64,000 nucleotides of DNA, taken from the NCBI RefSeq assembly GCF_016863195.1, contig NZ_BOOK01000048.1, forward strand, positions 35,848 through 99,847, given 5' to 3'. This document shows, one piece after another, positions 43,991-52,097 of this stretch. A model generated the notes under the pieces. The model was not told where the DNA came from. It worked only from the letters and a program-made list of their open reading frames with translations, and made no database searches. The position numbers and the translations under genes are program-made. The stretch comes from Paraplanobispora takensis. GTDB taxonomy: Bacteria > Actinomycetota > Actinomycetes > Streptosporangiales > Streptosporangiaceae. Within the stretch, counting starts at the first letter, position 1, and each line of letters begins with the position of its first letter.

Positions 43991-44721
43991 CGGATCTCCT
44001 CCTCCCGCTCCGGTCGCAGCAGAGCGGGGTGGAGGAGCCGGGCGTCTCCGGCGCGGTAGAGCTTGGCCCGGGGCCCGCCCCGGGCGCCGCCGCTCTCGGT
44101 GGTCTCGCCGGTGCCCTCGACGAACCCCGGAACCGAGAGGATCTTCCGGTGGAAGTTGCCCGCGTGCAGCGGGACCCCCCACACGCTCTCGTAGACCCGG
44201 CGCAGCTCGGAGATCGTGAAGGTCTCGCCCACGAACGCGGTGGCCAGCGGGGTGTACTCCAGCTTGGCCCGCGCCCGCTCCAGGGCGTGGCCCAGGATGC
44301 GCTCGTGGTCGAAGGCGAGCTTCGGCAGGTTGTCGATGCCGTACCACGCGGCGTCGGCGGCGTCGGAGCCCGCCCGGGGGTCGGGCAGGTCCGGGGCGAA
44401 GGCCAGATAGGACACCGAGACGATCCGCATCCGGGGGTCCCGGTCCGGCGCGCCGTAGCTGGCCAGCTGCTCGATGTGGACCCGGTCGGTCATCCCGGTC
44501 TCCTCCGACAGCTCCCGCAGCGCGGCCTGGTCCAGGTCCTCGCCCGGCCGGATGAACCCGCCCGGCAGCGCCCACCGCCCCGCGTAGGGCGGTTCGCCCC
44601 GCTCGACCAGGAGAACGTGCAGCACGCCCCCGATGATCGTGAGCGCCACGACGTCGACCGTCACGGCGACCGCCGGATAGGCCCGCGGATCGTAGCCGGC
44701 CAGGTATTCACTCTCACTCAT
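43987..44721 (-). CDS. NrtR-type Nudix transcriptional regulator
   Basis: A 244-residue protein of the NrtR class: an N-terminal Nudix domain and a C-terminal winged helix (about 160-225; [29 protein letters not shown]). The Nudix box is perfect (residues 55-77, [20 protein letters not shown] then TGM), so hydrolase activity may be kept, unlike NrtR members that only bind ADP-ribose. NrtR regulators usually repress NAD or sugar operons and respond to ADP-ribose-like ligands. It heads the operon and is preceded by a 39-bp palindrome, its likely operator. Confidence 0.9.
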   Translation of the reverse strand: MSESEYLAGYDPRAYPAVAVTVDVVALTIIGGVLHVLLVERGEPPYAGRWALPGGFIRPGEDLDQAALRELSEETGMTDRVHIEQLASYGAPDRDPRMRIVSVSYLAFAPDLPDPRAGSDAADAAWYGIDNLPKLAFDHERILGHALERARAKLEYTPLATAFVGETFTISELRRVYESVWGVPLHAGNFHRKILSVPGFVEGTGETTESGGARGGPRAKLYRAGDARLLHPALLRPEREEEIR

Positions 44722-44726
44722 CGCCT

Positions 44727-44765
44727 GTCCTTCTCAAACTGAGACAATCTCAGTATGAGAAGGAC
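44727..44765. promoter_or_regulatory. 39-bp palindromic operator of the NrtR-led operon
   Basis: GTCCTTCTCAAACTGAGA (44727-44744) and TCTCAGTATGAGAAGGAC (44748-44765) pair at 17 of 18 positions around CAA. The inner ACTGAGA/TCTCAGT arms are perfect. It begins six bases upstream of the NrtR start codon and includes its AAGGA ribosome site and a CATACT -10-like element, so occupancy would shut the operon. Confidence 0.8.
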
Positions 44766-44876
44766 TTGAGGCCCTGTCAATCCGCAGTTTCGGTGGCGAT
44801 GTGTAACGCAAATCACTCATGTCGATCGCCCACCCGCCGACCGGTGGTGTGTCGTAACAGGTCGGAAGGTCAGAGC

Positions 44877-46421
44877 GTGATCAATCTTCGGAACACCCCC
44901 ATCCTGGCGAAGCTGGCCGTGCTCGCCATGGTCGCCGTCATCGGAGTCCTCGCCGTGGGGGTGAGCAGGTTCGCGGACATCGAGCCGACCGAGCTCGCCG
45001 CACGCAAGGCGAAGGTCCAGAGCCTGGTGGAGTCGGCGCGCTCGGTCGTGGAGAGCTACCACGAGCAGGCCGCGAAGGGCGTCCTCACCGAGGAGCAGGC
45101 GAAGGCGGCCGCGCTGACCGCGGTGAAGGCGATGCGTTACGGCGGGGGCGACTACTTCTGGATCAACGACATGGGCCCCGTGATGGTCATGCACCCGATC
45201 AAGCCCGAGCTGGACGGCAAGGACCTGTCGGGCAACGCCGACCCCGACGGCAAGCTGCTGTTCGTCGAGTTCGTCAAGGTGGTGCGGGCCCAGGGCGCGG
45301 GCTTCGTCGAGTACCAGTGGCCCAAGCCCGGCAAGGAGGAGCCCGTCGCCAAGCTGTCGTACGTCGCGGGCTTCCAGCCGTGGGGATGGGTCATCGGCAC
45401 CGGCATCTACGTCGACGACATGCAGGCGACCGTCCTGGACAAGGAGCGGAGCACCGTCCTTCAGACCGGCGCGGTCGTGGGCGCCGTGCTCGTCGTGCTC
45501 GTCCTGGTCGGACTGGGCATCTCCCGGCCGGTACGGGCCCTGACCGCCGCGACCCGCAAGCTCGCCGACGGCGACTCCGACGTGACGCTGCCGCCGGCCT
45601 CGCGTGACGAGATCGGCCGGATGGCCGCCGCCCTCGGCGTGCTGCGCGACGACCTCGCCGGCAAGCAGGTTCTGGAGCGCGAGCACGGGGAACTGCGGGC
45701 ACGGGCGGAGGAGGAGCGCCGCCGCTCCGTCGAGACGCTCGCCACCCGGCTGGAGGCGACGGTCTCGACGGTCGTCGCCCGCCTCGACGAGGCGGTCCTG
45801 GCCATGCGGGACGGCGCGGCGGAACTGGGCACCACCACCGGCGGGCTGACCGAGACCGTGCGCGAGATCTCCCACCTGGCCGAGCAGTCGAGCGCGACGG
45901 CGGCGCAGGCGGCCACCGAGACGGCCAGCGCCGGCGGCACGGTCAACGGCCTCACCGCGGCGGCCGAGACCATCGGCGGCGTGGTGGAGGTGATCCGGCG
46001 GGTCGCGGCCCAGACCAACCTGCTGGCGCTCAACGCCACCATCGAGGCGGCCAGGGCGGGCGACATCGGCAAGGGCTTCGCCGTGGTGGCCAACGAGGTC
46101 AAGGAGCTGGCGCAGCAGAGCTCGCAGGCCACCGACGAGATCGCGCGCGAGATCGAGGCGATCCAGCACACCTCCCAGGGCGCCGCGCAGGTCATCGACC
46201 GCATGGCCCACGCCGTGCGCAGCCTCGGCACCAGCACCGGGGAGGTCGCCGCGGCGATCGCGGGTGAGAACGGGGACGCGCAGAACGTGAGCGTGCGGCA
46301 CTCGGCCGAGGCGACCGGCCGGGTGGCCGCCCGGATCGAGAGCCTGTCGGCGGACCTCGCCGCCGAGGCGGGCCGCCTGCAGTCGGAGTTCTCCCGGCTC
46401 CTGGCCGAGATGCGGCACTGA
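44877..46421 (+). CDS. methyl-accepting chemotaxis-type sensor with Cache domain
   Basis: A 514-residue membrane receptor. One N-terminal helix ([20 protein letters not shown]) is followed by a single Cache_2-type extracellular domain with [20 protein letters not shown] and [14 protein letters not shown], a second helix (about 200-220), a HAMP domain and a long signalling coiled coil containing [20 protein letters not shown]. No che or flagellar gene is in the window, so either motility genes lie elsewhere or the receptor signals to another partner. GTG 44877 follows GGAAGG. Confidence 0.9.
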   Translation: MINLRNTPILAKLAVLAMVAVIGVLAVGVSRFADIEPTELAARKAKVQSLVESARSVVESYHEQAAKGVLTEEQAKAAALTAVKAMRYGGGDYFWINDMGPVMVMHPIKPELDGKDLSGNADPDGKLLFVEFVKVVRAQGAGFVEYQWPKPGKEEPVAKLSYVAGFQPWGWVIGTGIYVDDMQATVLDKERSTVLQTGAVVGAVLVVLVLVGLGISRPVRALTAATRKLADGDSDVTLPPASRDEIGRMAAALGVLRDDLAGKQVLEREHGELRARAEEERRRSVETLATRLEATVSTVVARLDEAVLAMRDGAAELGTTTGGLTETVREISHLAEQSSATAAQAATETASAGGTVNGLTAAAETIGGVVEVIRRVAAQTNLLALNATIEAARAGDIGKGFAVVANEVKELAQQSSQATDEIAREIEAIQHTSQGAAQVIDRMAHAVRSLGTSTGEVAAAIAGENGDAQNVSVRHSAEATGRVAARIESLSADLAAEAGRLQSEFSRLLAEMRH

Positions 46422-46560
46422 CGACACCCGCCGCCCGGCCCGAGGCCGAAGCCCGGGTCGTCCACCGCGCGGGCCGTACCGGCACCGGCCGCCGGGGATC
46501 TCACAGGGTTCTCCCGGCCCGTTCTCCCGGCCCGGCGGGACCGTGGAGGAGGGGAATGGA

Positions 46561-46599
46561 GAGAGGGCGGCCCCGTGTGGCACACGGGACCGCCCTCTC
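46561..46599. terminator. bidirectional terminator between the chemoreceptor and acyl-CoA dehydrogenase genes
   Basis: GAGAGGGCGGCCCCGTGT and ACACGGGACCGCCCTCTC form an 18-bp stem with one mismatch and a three-base loop, between convergent genes. Confidence 0.8.
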
Positions 46600-46633
46600 A
46601 TCGCCTACCTGCCGCGGGAGCAGGTGACCTTTC

Positions 46634-48457
46634 TCAGAACGCGTCCTCCGGCAGCTCCATGAGCTCCTGGTCGGTGGCGGCCATGATGCGGCGCTCGGCG
46701 GCCAGCCTGGGCAGGACGGTCTGGGTGAAGAAGGAGGCGGCCGCGACCTTGCCGGTGTAGAAGGCCTTGTCCGTGTCGGACTCGCCCAGGGCCTTCAGGG
46801 CGATCTCGGCCTGGCGCAGGAGCAGCCAGCCGATCACCAGGTCGCCCAGGGCGAGCAGGAACCGGGTGGTGTTGAGGCCGACCTTGTAGACCTCGGCCGG
46901 GGTCTCCAGCGAGCCGAGCGCCCAGCCGGCCATGGTGTCGGCCATGGCCTTGACCTCGTCGGCGGCCTCGTCGAGGAGCTTGCGCTCCTCCTTCAGCCGG
47001 CCGTTGCCGGCCTCGGAGGCGGCGAAGGCCTTGACGTCGGTGTAGAGCGAGCCGAGGGCGACGCCCTGGTTGCGCAGGACCTTGCGGAAGAACAGGTCCA
47101 GGCCCTGGATCGCGGTGGTGCCCTCGTAGAGGGAGTCGATCTTGGCGTCCCGGATGTACTGCTCGATCGGGTACTCCTGCAGATAGCCGGAGCCGCCGAA
47201 GGTCTGCAGCGAGCGGGCGAGCATCTCGTAGGAGCGCTCGGAGCCGACGCCCTTGACCAGCGGGAGCAGCAGGTCGTTCATCGCCTCGGCGTGCTCGTCC
47301 CGGCGGCCCTCGAACTCGGCGATCTGCACCGCGTCCTGGTAGGTGGCGGTCAGCAGGACCAGCGCCCGCATGCCCTCGGCGTAGGCCTTCTGCAGCATCA
47401 GCTCGCGGCGCACGTCCGGGTGGTGGGTGATGGTCACGCGCGGGGCGGACTTGTCGGCCATCTGGGTCAGGTCGGCGCCCTGGACGCGGGACTTGGCGTA
47501 CTCCAGCGCGTTCAGGTAGCCGGTGGACAGCGTGGCGATGGCCTTCGTGCCGACCATCATGCGGGCCTGCTCGATGACCATGAACATCTGCTTGATGCCC
47601 TCGTGCACGTCGCCGACCAGGGTGCCGATCGCCGGGTGCTTGTCGCCGAAGGTGAGCTCGCAGGTCGTGGAGACCTTCAGGCCCATCTTCTTCTCGACGT
47701 TGGTGACGTAGACGCCGTTGCGCTCGCCGAGCTCGCCGGTCTCCAGGTCCACGTGGTACTTCGGCACCAGGAACATCGACAGGCCCTTGGTGCCGGGGCC
47801 GTGGCCCTCGGGGCGGGCCAGCACCAGGTGGAAGATGTTCTCGGCCATGTCGTGCTCGGCGCTGGTGATGAAGCGCTTGACGCCCTCGATGTGCCAGGTG
47901 CCGTCGGGCTGCTGCACGGCCCTGGTACGGCCGGCGCCCACGTCGGAGCCCGCGTCGGGCTCGGTGAGCACCATGGTGGAGCCCCACTGCCGCTCGATGG
48001 CCGTCTCGGCGAAGCGCTTCTGCTCGTCGTTGCCGATGGTGTGCAGGATGTGGGCGAAGCCGGGACCGCTGGAGTACATCCAGATCGCCGGGTTGGCGCC
48101 CAGGATCAGCTCGGCCAGCGCCCAGGCCACGCTGCGCGGCACACCGGGGCCGCCCAGCTCGACGGGCAGGTCGAGGTTGGTCCAGCCGGCGTCGCGGAAG
48201 GCGGCGTACGACTTCTTGAAGCCCGCGGGCATGGTCACCGAGCCGGTCGCCGCGTCGAAGACCGGCGGGGTGCGGTCGCCCTCCTCGAAGGAGTCGGCGA
48301 GCACGCCGGTGGCCATGCGGTTGAGCTCGTCGAGCATGCTGCGGACGATGTCCTCGTCCAGCTCGGCGTAGCGGCCGGTGCCCAGGATGTCCCGGCGTCC
48401 GAGCATCTCGAAGAGATTGAACTCCAGGTCACGGATGTTGCTCTTGTAGTGGCCCAT
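46634..48457 (-). CDS. acyl-CoA dehydrogenase, large type
   Basis: A 607-residue FAD enzyme that introduces the alpha-beta double bond of acyl-CoA. Motifs: [20 protein letters not shown] (FAD/substrate), [20 protein letters not shown] and [15 protein letters not shown] with the catalytic Glu region. At about 600 residues it belongs to the long subclass with a C-terminal extension, seen in FadE-type beta-oxidation enzymes. It is divergent from the Nramp-like gene; the gap contains TACC-N4-GGTA (48527-48538), a possible operator. Confidence 0.93.
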   Translation of the reverse strand: MGHYKSNIRDLEFNLFEMLGRRDILGTGRYAELDEDIVRSMLDELNRMATGVLADSFEEGDRTPPVFDAATGSVTMPAGFKKSYAAFRDAGWTNLDLPVELGGPGVPRSVAWALAELILGANPAIWMYSSGPGFAHILHTIGNDEQKRFAETAIERQWGSTMVLTEPDAGSDVGAGRTRAVQQPDGTWHIEGVKRFITSAEHDMAENIFHLVLARPEGHGPGTKGLSMFLVPKYHVDLETGELGERNGVYVTNVEKKMGLKVSTTCELTFGDKHPAIGTLVGDVHEGIKQMFMVIEQARMMVGTKAIATLSTGYLNALEYAKSRVQGADLTQMADKSAPRVTITHHPDVRRELMLQKAYAEGMRALVLLTATYQDAVQIAEFEGRRDEHAEAMNDLLLPLVKGVGSERSYEMLARSLQTFGGSGYLQEYPIEQYIRDAKIDSLYEGTTAIQGLDLFFRKVLRNQGVALGSLYTDVKAFAASEAGNGRLKEERKLLDEAADEVKAMADTMAGWALGSLETPAEVYKVGLNTTRFLLALGDLVIGWLLLRQAEIALKALGESDTDKAFYTGKVAAASFFTQTVLPRLAAERRIMAATDQELMELPEDAF

Positions 48458-48526
48458 GGGGTCTGCTCCTTGGAACGGGCGAGCTGGGACTCGGGACGTA
48501 CTGGTGAGTAACCTTACCTGGAATGC

Positions 48527-48538
48527 TACCCGCCGGTA
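48527..48538. promoter_or_regulatory. possible operator between the acyl-CoA dehydrogenase and Nramp-like genes
   Basis: TACC-CGCC-GGTA inverted repeat in a 142-bp divergent region, next to other GGTAA/TTACC motifs (48508-48519). A fatty-acid regulator site is conceivable. The arms are short. Confidence 0.3.
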
Positions 48539-48599
48539 ACCCCTAGAAAACAGCAGGCATAGGGGCGTTTGTCACATGTCCTGAGGGAAGAGCGATCAC

Positions 48600-49982
48600 A
48601 TGGCGCTTCCCCCGCTCCGCCCGGCTGGCCTCCCGGACCCCCAGCCGCTGCGGAAGGTGCTGGGCCCGGGAGTCATCGCGGCGGGGGTCGGCCTCGCCTC
48701 CGGGGAGTTCGTCCTGTGGCCCTACATCTCCGCCAACGTCGGCCTGGTCTTCCTGTGGGCGGCGGTGGTCGGCGTGGTCGCCCAGTACTTCCTCAACATG
48801 GAGATCGAGCGCTACACGCTCGCCACCGGTGAGACCGCCCTGGCCGGGTTCAGCCGCCTGTGGCGGCACTGGGGCCTGATCTTCGCCCTCATGGCGGTGC
48901 TGGCCAACATCTGGCCCGGCTGGGCCACCAGCTCGGCCACCGTGCTCACCTACGCCGTCGGCGGGGGAGACGTCACCGTCATCGCCGTGGTCGAGCTGCT
49001 GCTGATCGGCGCGGCGCTCACGCTGTCCCCGGTCATCTACCGGACCGTGGAGGCGACCCAGTTCATCAAGGTCGGCGCGGTCATCGTCTTCCTGGTGATC
49101 GCTCTGTTCCTGGCCATCACCGGGGACGCCTACCGCGGGCTGGGGGAGGCGGTCACCCACGTCGGCCAGGTCCCCGCCCAGCTCGGCGCGGCCCTGGTGC
49201 TGGGCGCCATGGCCTTCGCCGGAGCCGGCGGAGGGCAGAACCTCGTGCAGAGCAACTGGATCCGCGACAAGAACATGGGCATGGGCGCGCGGATCCCGCG
49301 CCTGGTCTCGCCGGTGACGGGGGAGGACCAGGCCGCCCCGGCCACCGGGTACGTCTTCGAGCCCGACGAGGCCAACATGGCCCGCTGGCGCGGCTGGTGG
49401 CGGGTGGCCAACATCGAGCAGCTGGTCTCGTTCGTGGCCATCACGATCTTCACGATCTTCCTGATGTCGATGCTGGCGTACTCCACCGTCTTCGGGGCCG
49501 ACACCGCCAGCAACGTGACCTTCCTCAAGACCGAGGGCGAGGTGCTCAACCAGCGGCTGTCGTGGTTCGGCACCTTCTTCTGGTCGATCGGCGCCCTCTC
49601 GCTCTTCGCGGCCAGCATGGGCATCTGCGACTACGTCGGCAGGATGGTCGCCGACATCGTCAAGACCGTCTATCTGCCGAACAGCATGCGATGGACCGAG
49701 AGCCGCGTCTACACCCTCGTCGTCTGGTTCATCGTGCTCTTCGGCATCGCGATGCTCACGATCGGCTTCGACCAGCCGATCACGCTGCTGGTGATCTCCG
49801 CGAGCGTCGGCGGGATCATGATGTTCATGTACTCCGCTCTGCTGGCGATCATCAACCGCAAGCTGATCCCCGAGCAGATCCGGATCCGCGGCTACCGCCT
49901 GGTGATCGTGCTGCTGGTCTTCGCCTTCTTCGGGTACTTCTCGGTGCTGACGCTGATCGACCAGGTGGGCAAGCTCTTCTAG
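48600..49982 (+). CDS. Nramp-like membrane transporter lacking the metal-site motifs
   Basis: A 460-residue protein with 11-12 membrane helices of the Nramp/LeuT-like fold. In classical Nramp proteins helix 1 has Asp-Pro-Gly-Asn and helix 6 Met-Pro-His for metal binding. Here helix 1 reads GVGLASGEFVLWP and helix 6 AFAGAGGGQNLVQ, so both metal motifs are missing. The substrate is therefore uncertain despite the usual annotation as a divalent-metal transporter. The methyltransferase gene starts 10 bp after the stop. Confidence 0.85.
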   Translation: MALPPLRPAGLPDPQPLRKVLGPGVIAAGVGLASGEFVLWPYISANVGLVFLWAAVVGVVAQYFLNMEIERYTLATGETALAGFSRLWRHWGLIFALMAVLANIWPGWATSSATVLTYAVGGGDVTVIAVVELLLIGAALTLSPVIYRTVEATQFIKVGAVIVFLVIALFLAITGDAYRGLGEAVTHVGQVPAQLGAALVLGAMAFAGAGGGQNLVQSNWIRDKNMGMGARIPRLVSPVTGEDQAAPATGYVFEPDEANMARWRGWWRVANIEQLVSFVAITIFTIFLMSMLAYSTVFGADTASNVTFLKTEGEVLNQRLSWFGTFFWSIGALSLFAASMGICDYVGRMVADIVKTVYLPNSMRWTESRVYTLVVWFIVLFGIAMLTIGFDQPITLLVISASVGGIMMFMYSALLAIINRKLIPEQIRIRGYRLVIVLLVFAFFGYFSVLTLIDQVGKLF

Positions 49983-49984
49983 GC

Positions 49985-50026
49985 TCGTCGCATGGACGGG
50001 CTGGATCGTCGCGTGGACGGGCTGGA
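49985..50026 (+). repeat. 21-bp tandem duplication that duplicates a start codon
   Basis: Positions 49985-50005 and 50006-50026 differ only where ATG becomes GTG, producing two in-frame start codons (49992 and 50013) and the repeated DGLD sequence at the methyltransferase N terminus. Confidence 0.85.
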
Positions 50027-50885
50027 CGGGCTGAGCGAGCGCTGGCGGGCGGACCTCGCCGGATGGGGCATCCCTCCCGAGATCGCGGCGAAGGCGCCGG
50101 CCGATCCGTGGGCGCACTCGCCCGCGCGCTTCGCCGAGCGCACCGCCCGCGCGCTGGCGGATCCGGAGGGACCGACCCTGGCGAGGATCGCCGAGGCCCT
50201 GCCGCAGGACGGCAGGGTCCTGGACGTCGGCGCGGGCACCGGGGCGGCCTCCCTGCCGCTGGCCGCCGCCGCGGGGACCCCGGTGCCGCCGGCCGGTACC
50301 GGGGACTGCGGAGCGCCGCCCGCGGGGGCCGGGAGTCTCGGCGAGCTGGTCGCGGTGGACACCTCGGAGGGGATGCTGGCCGAGCTGGCCTCCCGGGCCG
50401 CGGCCCTGGGCGTGCCCACGCGGGTGATCCGGGGTCGCTGGCCCGACGTCGCGGGGCAGGCCCCGGTGGCCGACGTCGCGGTGGCCGCCCACGTCGTCTA
50501 CAACGTGCCGGACCTGGTCCCCTTCCTGACCGGGCTGACCGCCCACGCCCGCCGCCGGGTCGTCCTGGAACTGCCGTACCGCCACCCGATGAGCTGGCTC
50601 AACCCGCTGTGGGCCCACTTCCACGGCGTCGTACGCCCGCAGCGGCCCACGGCCGACGACGTCGCCGCCATCGCCGAGGCTCTGGGGTACGACGTCCGGC
50701 GGACGGAGCGGCTGGCCCCGCTGAGCCGGTTCGCGGACATGGACGCGCTGGCCGAGAGCGCCTGCCGCAGGCTGTGCCTCGACCCCGGCCGGGCGCAGGA
50801 GGTCGTCGCGGCCGTGACGGCGCTGGACATGTGGCCGGTGCCGCGGGAGCGGTGGATCACTCTGTGGTGGGAGCCGGCGTCATGA
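49992..50885 (+). CDS. class I SAM-dependent methyltransferase
   Basis: A 297-residue enzyme with motif I VLDVGAGTGAASLPLAAAAG (about residues 76-95), AVDTSEGMLAELASRAAALG as motif II and ADVAVAAHVVYNVPDLVPFL as motif IV. The substrate is unknown. The N terminus carries a DGLDRRVDGLDGL repeat created by a 21-bp duplication, so translation may begin at ATG 49992 or GTG 50013. Close spacing to the Nramp-like gene suggests co-transcription. Confidence 0.88.
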   Translation: MDGLDRRVDGLDGLSERWRADLAGWGIPPEIAAKAPADPWAHSPARFAERTARALADPEGPTLARIAEALPQDGRVLDVGAGTGAASLPLAAAAGTPVPPAGTGDCGAPPAGAGSLGELVAVDTSEGMLAELASRAAALGVPTRVIRGRWPDVAGQAPVADVAVAAHVVYNVPDLVPFLTGLTAHARRRVVLELPYRHPMSWLNPLWAHFHGVVRPQRPTADDVAAIAEALGYDVRRTERLAPLSRFADMDALAESACRRLCLDPGRAQEVVAAVTALDMWPVPRERWITLWWEPAS

Positions 50886-50916
50886 GGCGTGACATAACCG
50901 GCCTAAGCGTTTAGGG

Positions 50917-50928
50917 GGTTACGTAACC
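50917..50928. promoter_or_regulatory. palindrome GGTTACGTAACC upstream of the VOC gene
   Basis: A perfect 12-bp palindrome between the methyltransferase and VOC genes, followed at once by TTGACG (50932-50937), which could be a -35 element. A repressor site is plausible. Confidence 0.45.
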
Positions 50929-50967
50929 GTCTTGACGGTTTAGACGGTGTCGCGATTGGGTGTGCCC

Positions 50968-51363
50968 ATGATTGAGATCCACTACGTGACCTTCGACTGC
51001 GCGCAGCCGTACGAGCTGGCGACCTTCTGGCGCGACGCCGCGGGCTTGGAGTTCCACCCGGCCACGGGCGAGGAGGACGACGAGGTCCTCCTCCTCGGCC
51101 CGATCAATCTGCTCTTCATCAAGGTTCCCGAGGGCAAGAGCGTCAAGAACCGCGTCCACGTGGACGTCACCGGTTCCGACGACAGCACGCGCGACCAGGA
51201 GGTGGAGCGGCTGCTCGGGCTCGGGGCCACGGTTCAGGCCGACCGCCGCAAGCCCGACGGCGGCGGCTGGGTCACCATGCTCGACCCCGAGGGCAACGAG
51301 TTCTGCGTCTGCCAGGGCAAGGCCGAGCTGGAGGCCGTCAAGGCCGGGGCGGGGCAGGCCTGA
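50968..51363 (+). CDS. VOC-superfamily (glyoxalase/bleomycin-resistance-like) protein
   Basis: A 131-residue protein with paired beta-alpha-beta-beta-beta modules: MIEIHYVTFDCAQPYELATF at the start, HVDVTGSDDSTRDQEVERLL and the signature WVTMLDPEGNEFCVCQG at the end. It is typical of actinobacterial VOC proteins with unknown substrates. ATG 50968 gives the canonical N terminus. Confidence 0.88.
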   Translation: MIEIHYVTFDCAQPYELATFWRDAAGLEFHPATGEEDDEVLLLGPINLLFIKVPEGKSVKNRVHVDVTGSDDSTRDQEVERLLGLGATVQADRRKPDGGGWVTMLDPEGNEFCVCQGKAELEAVKAGAGQA

Positions 51364-51393
51364 CCGCCGGACGGCGGGGCCCGGGAGCGGCGC

Positions 51394-51861
51394 TCAGCGG
51401 CCGGGCGGCAGGGAGGCCTGTCCCCGGCCCCGCAGGACCAGCGCCAGCACCGCGGTGATCAGATAGACCGCGACGCCGCCCTGGACCGCGTCCAGGGCCG
51501 CGCTGAACGGGCCCTCGCCGTCGATGACGAGCTGCACCGGATACATCAGTACGGCGGCGCCGAGCGAGGGGTAGAGCGAGAACCGCCACGGGTGGCGCAG
51601 CGCCCACTGCCTGGCCTGCCGGGTCACCCGGTCGCCGGTGTTGGGCCTGGCGATCGCGCCGATGGCGGCGATCAGTGAGAAGAGGCTGACACCCAGGCAC
51701 AGCGCCCAGGTCACATCGGCGCTGCCCGGCAGCAGCCAGCCCATGCCGACGCTGGCCGCCGCCACCGCGCCACCGGTCACCGCGGCCGTCTTCCAGGGCG
51801 CTCCGTGCAGGGCCGCGCCGGCGAGGGACATCTCGTCACGTCGAGTCAGTTCGTCTTTCAT
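51394..51861 (-). CDS. small integral membrane protein of unknown function
   Basis: A 155-residue protein with four hydrophobic segments (from about residue 24: WKTAAVTGGAVAAASVGMGW; VTWALCLGVSLFSLIAAIGA; LYPSLGAAVLMYPVQLVI; GVAVYLITAVLALVLRGRG). The N-terminal cytosolic stretch MKDELTRRDEM is charged. No family recognised. ATG 51861 is used; ribosome binding is weak. Confidence 0.65.
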   Translation of the reverse strand: MKDELTRRDEMSLAGAALHGAPWKTAAVTGGAVAAASVGMGWLLPGSADVTWALCLGVSLFSLIAAIGAIARPNTGDRVTRQARQWALRHPWRFSLYPSLGAAVLMYPVQLVIDGEGPFSAALDAVQGGVAVYLITAVLALVLRGRGQASLPPGR

Positions 51862-52097
51862 GACATCAGGGTGCCTGCGGCGACCCCCCGCCCACATCGG
51901 GGACGAACCCTGGTTCTTACCCCGGCAGATCCACTCGGACCTCAGGGTTTCCCGCCCCGCGTCACGTCCGGGGAAAGCAATCCTCCGCAAACCCTCCGAA
52001 ACTCCTTCGGTCAGCCGATGGGAGGGACACAGCGCCTGCGCAGTCGTCCACGGAAGGCTCCGCGCACGGCATTTCCAGCTCATGGAGGAGCTTTCCT

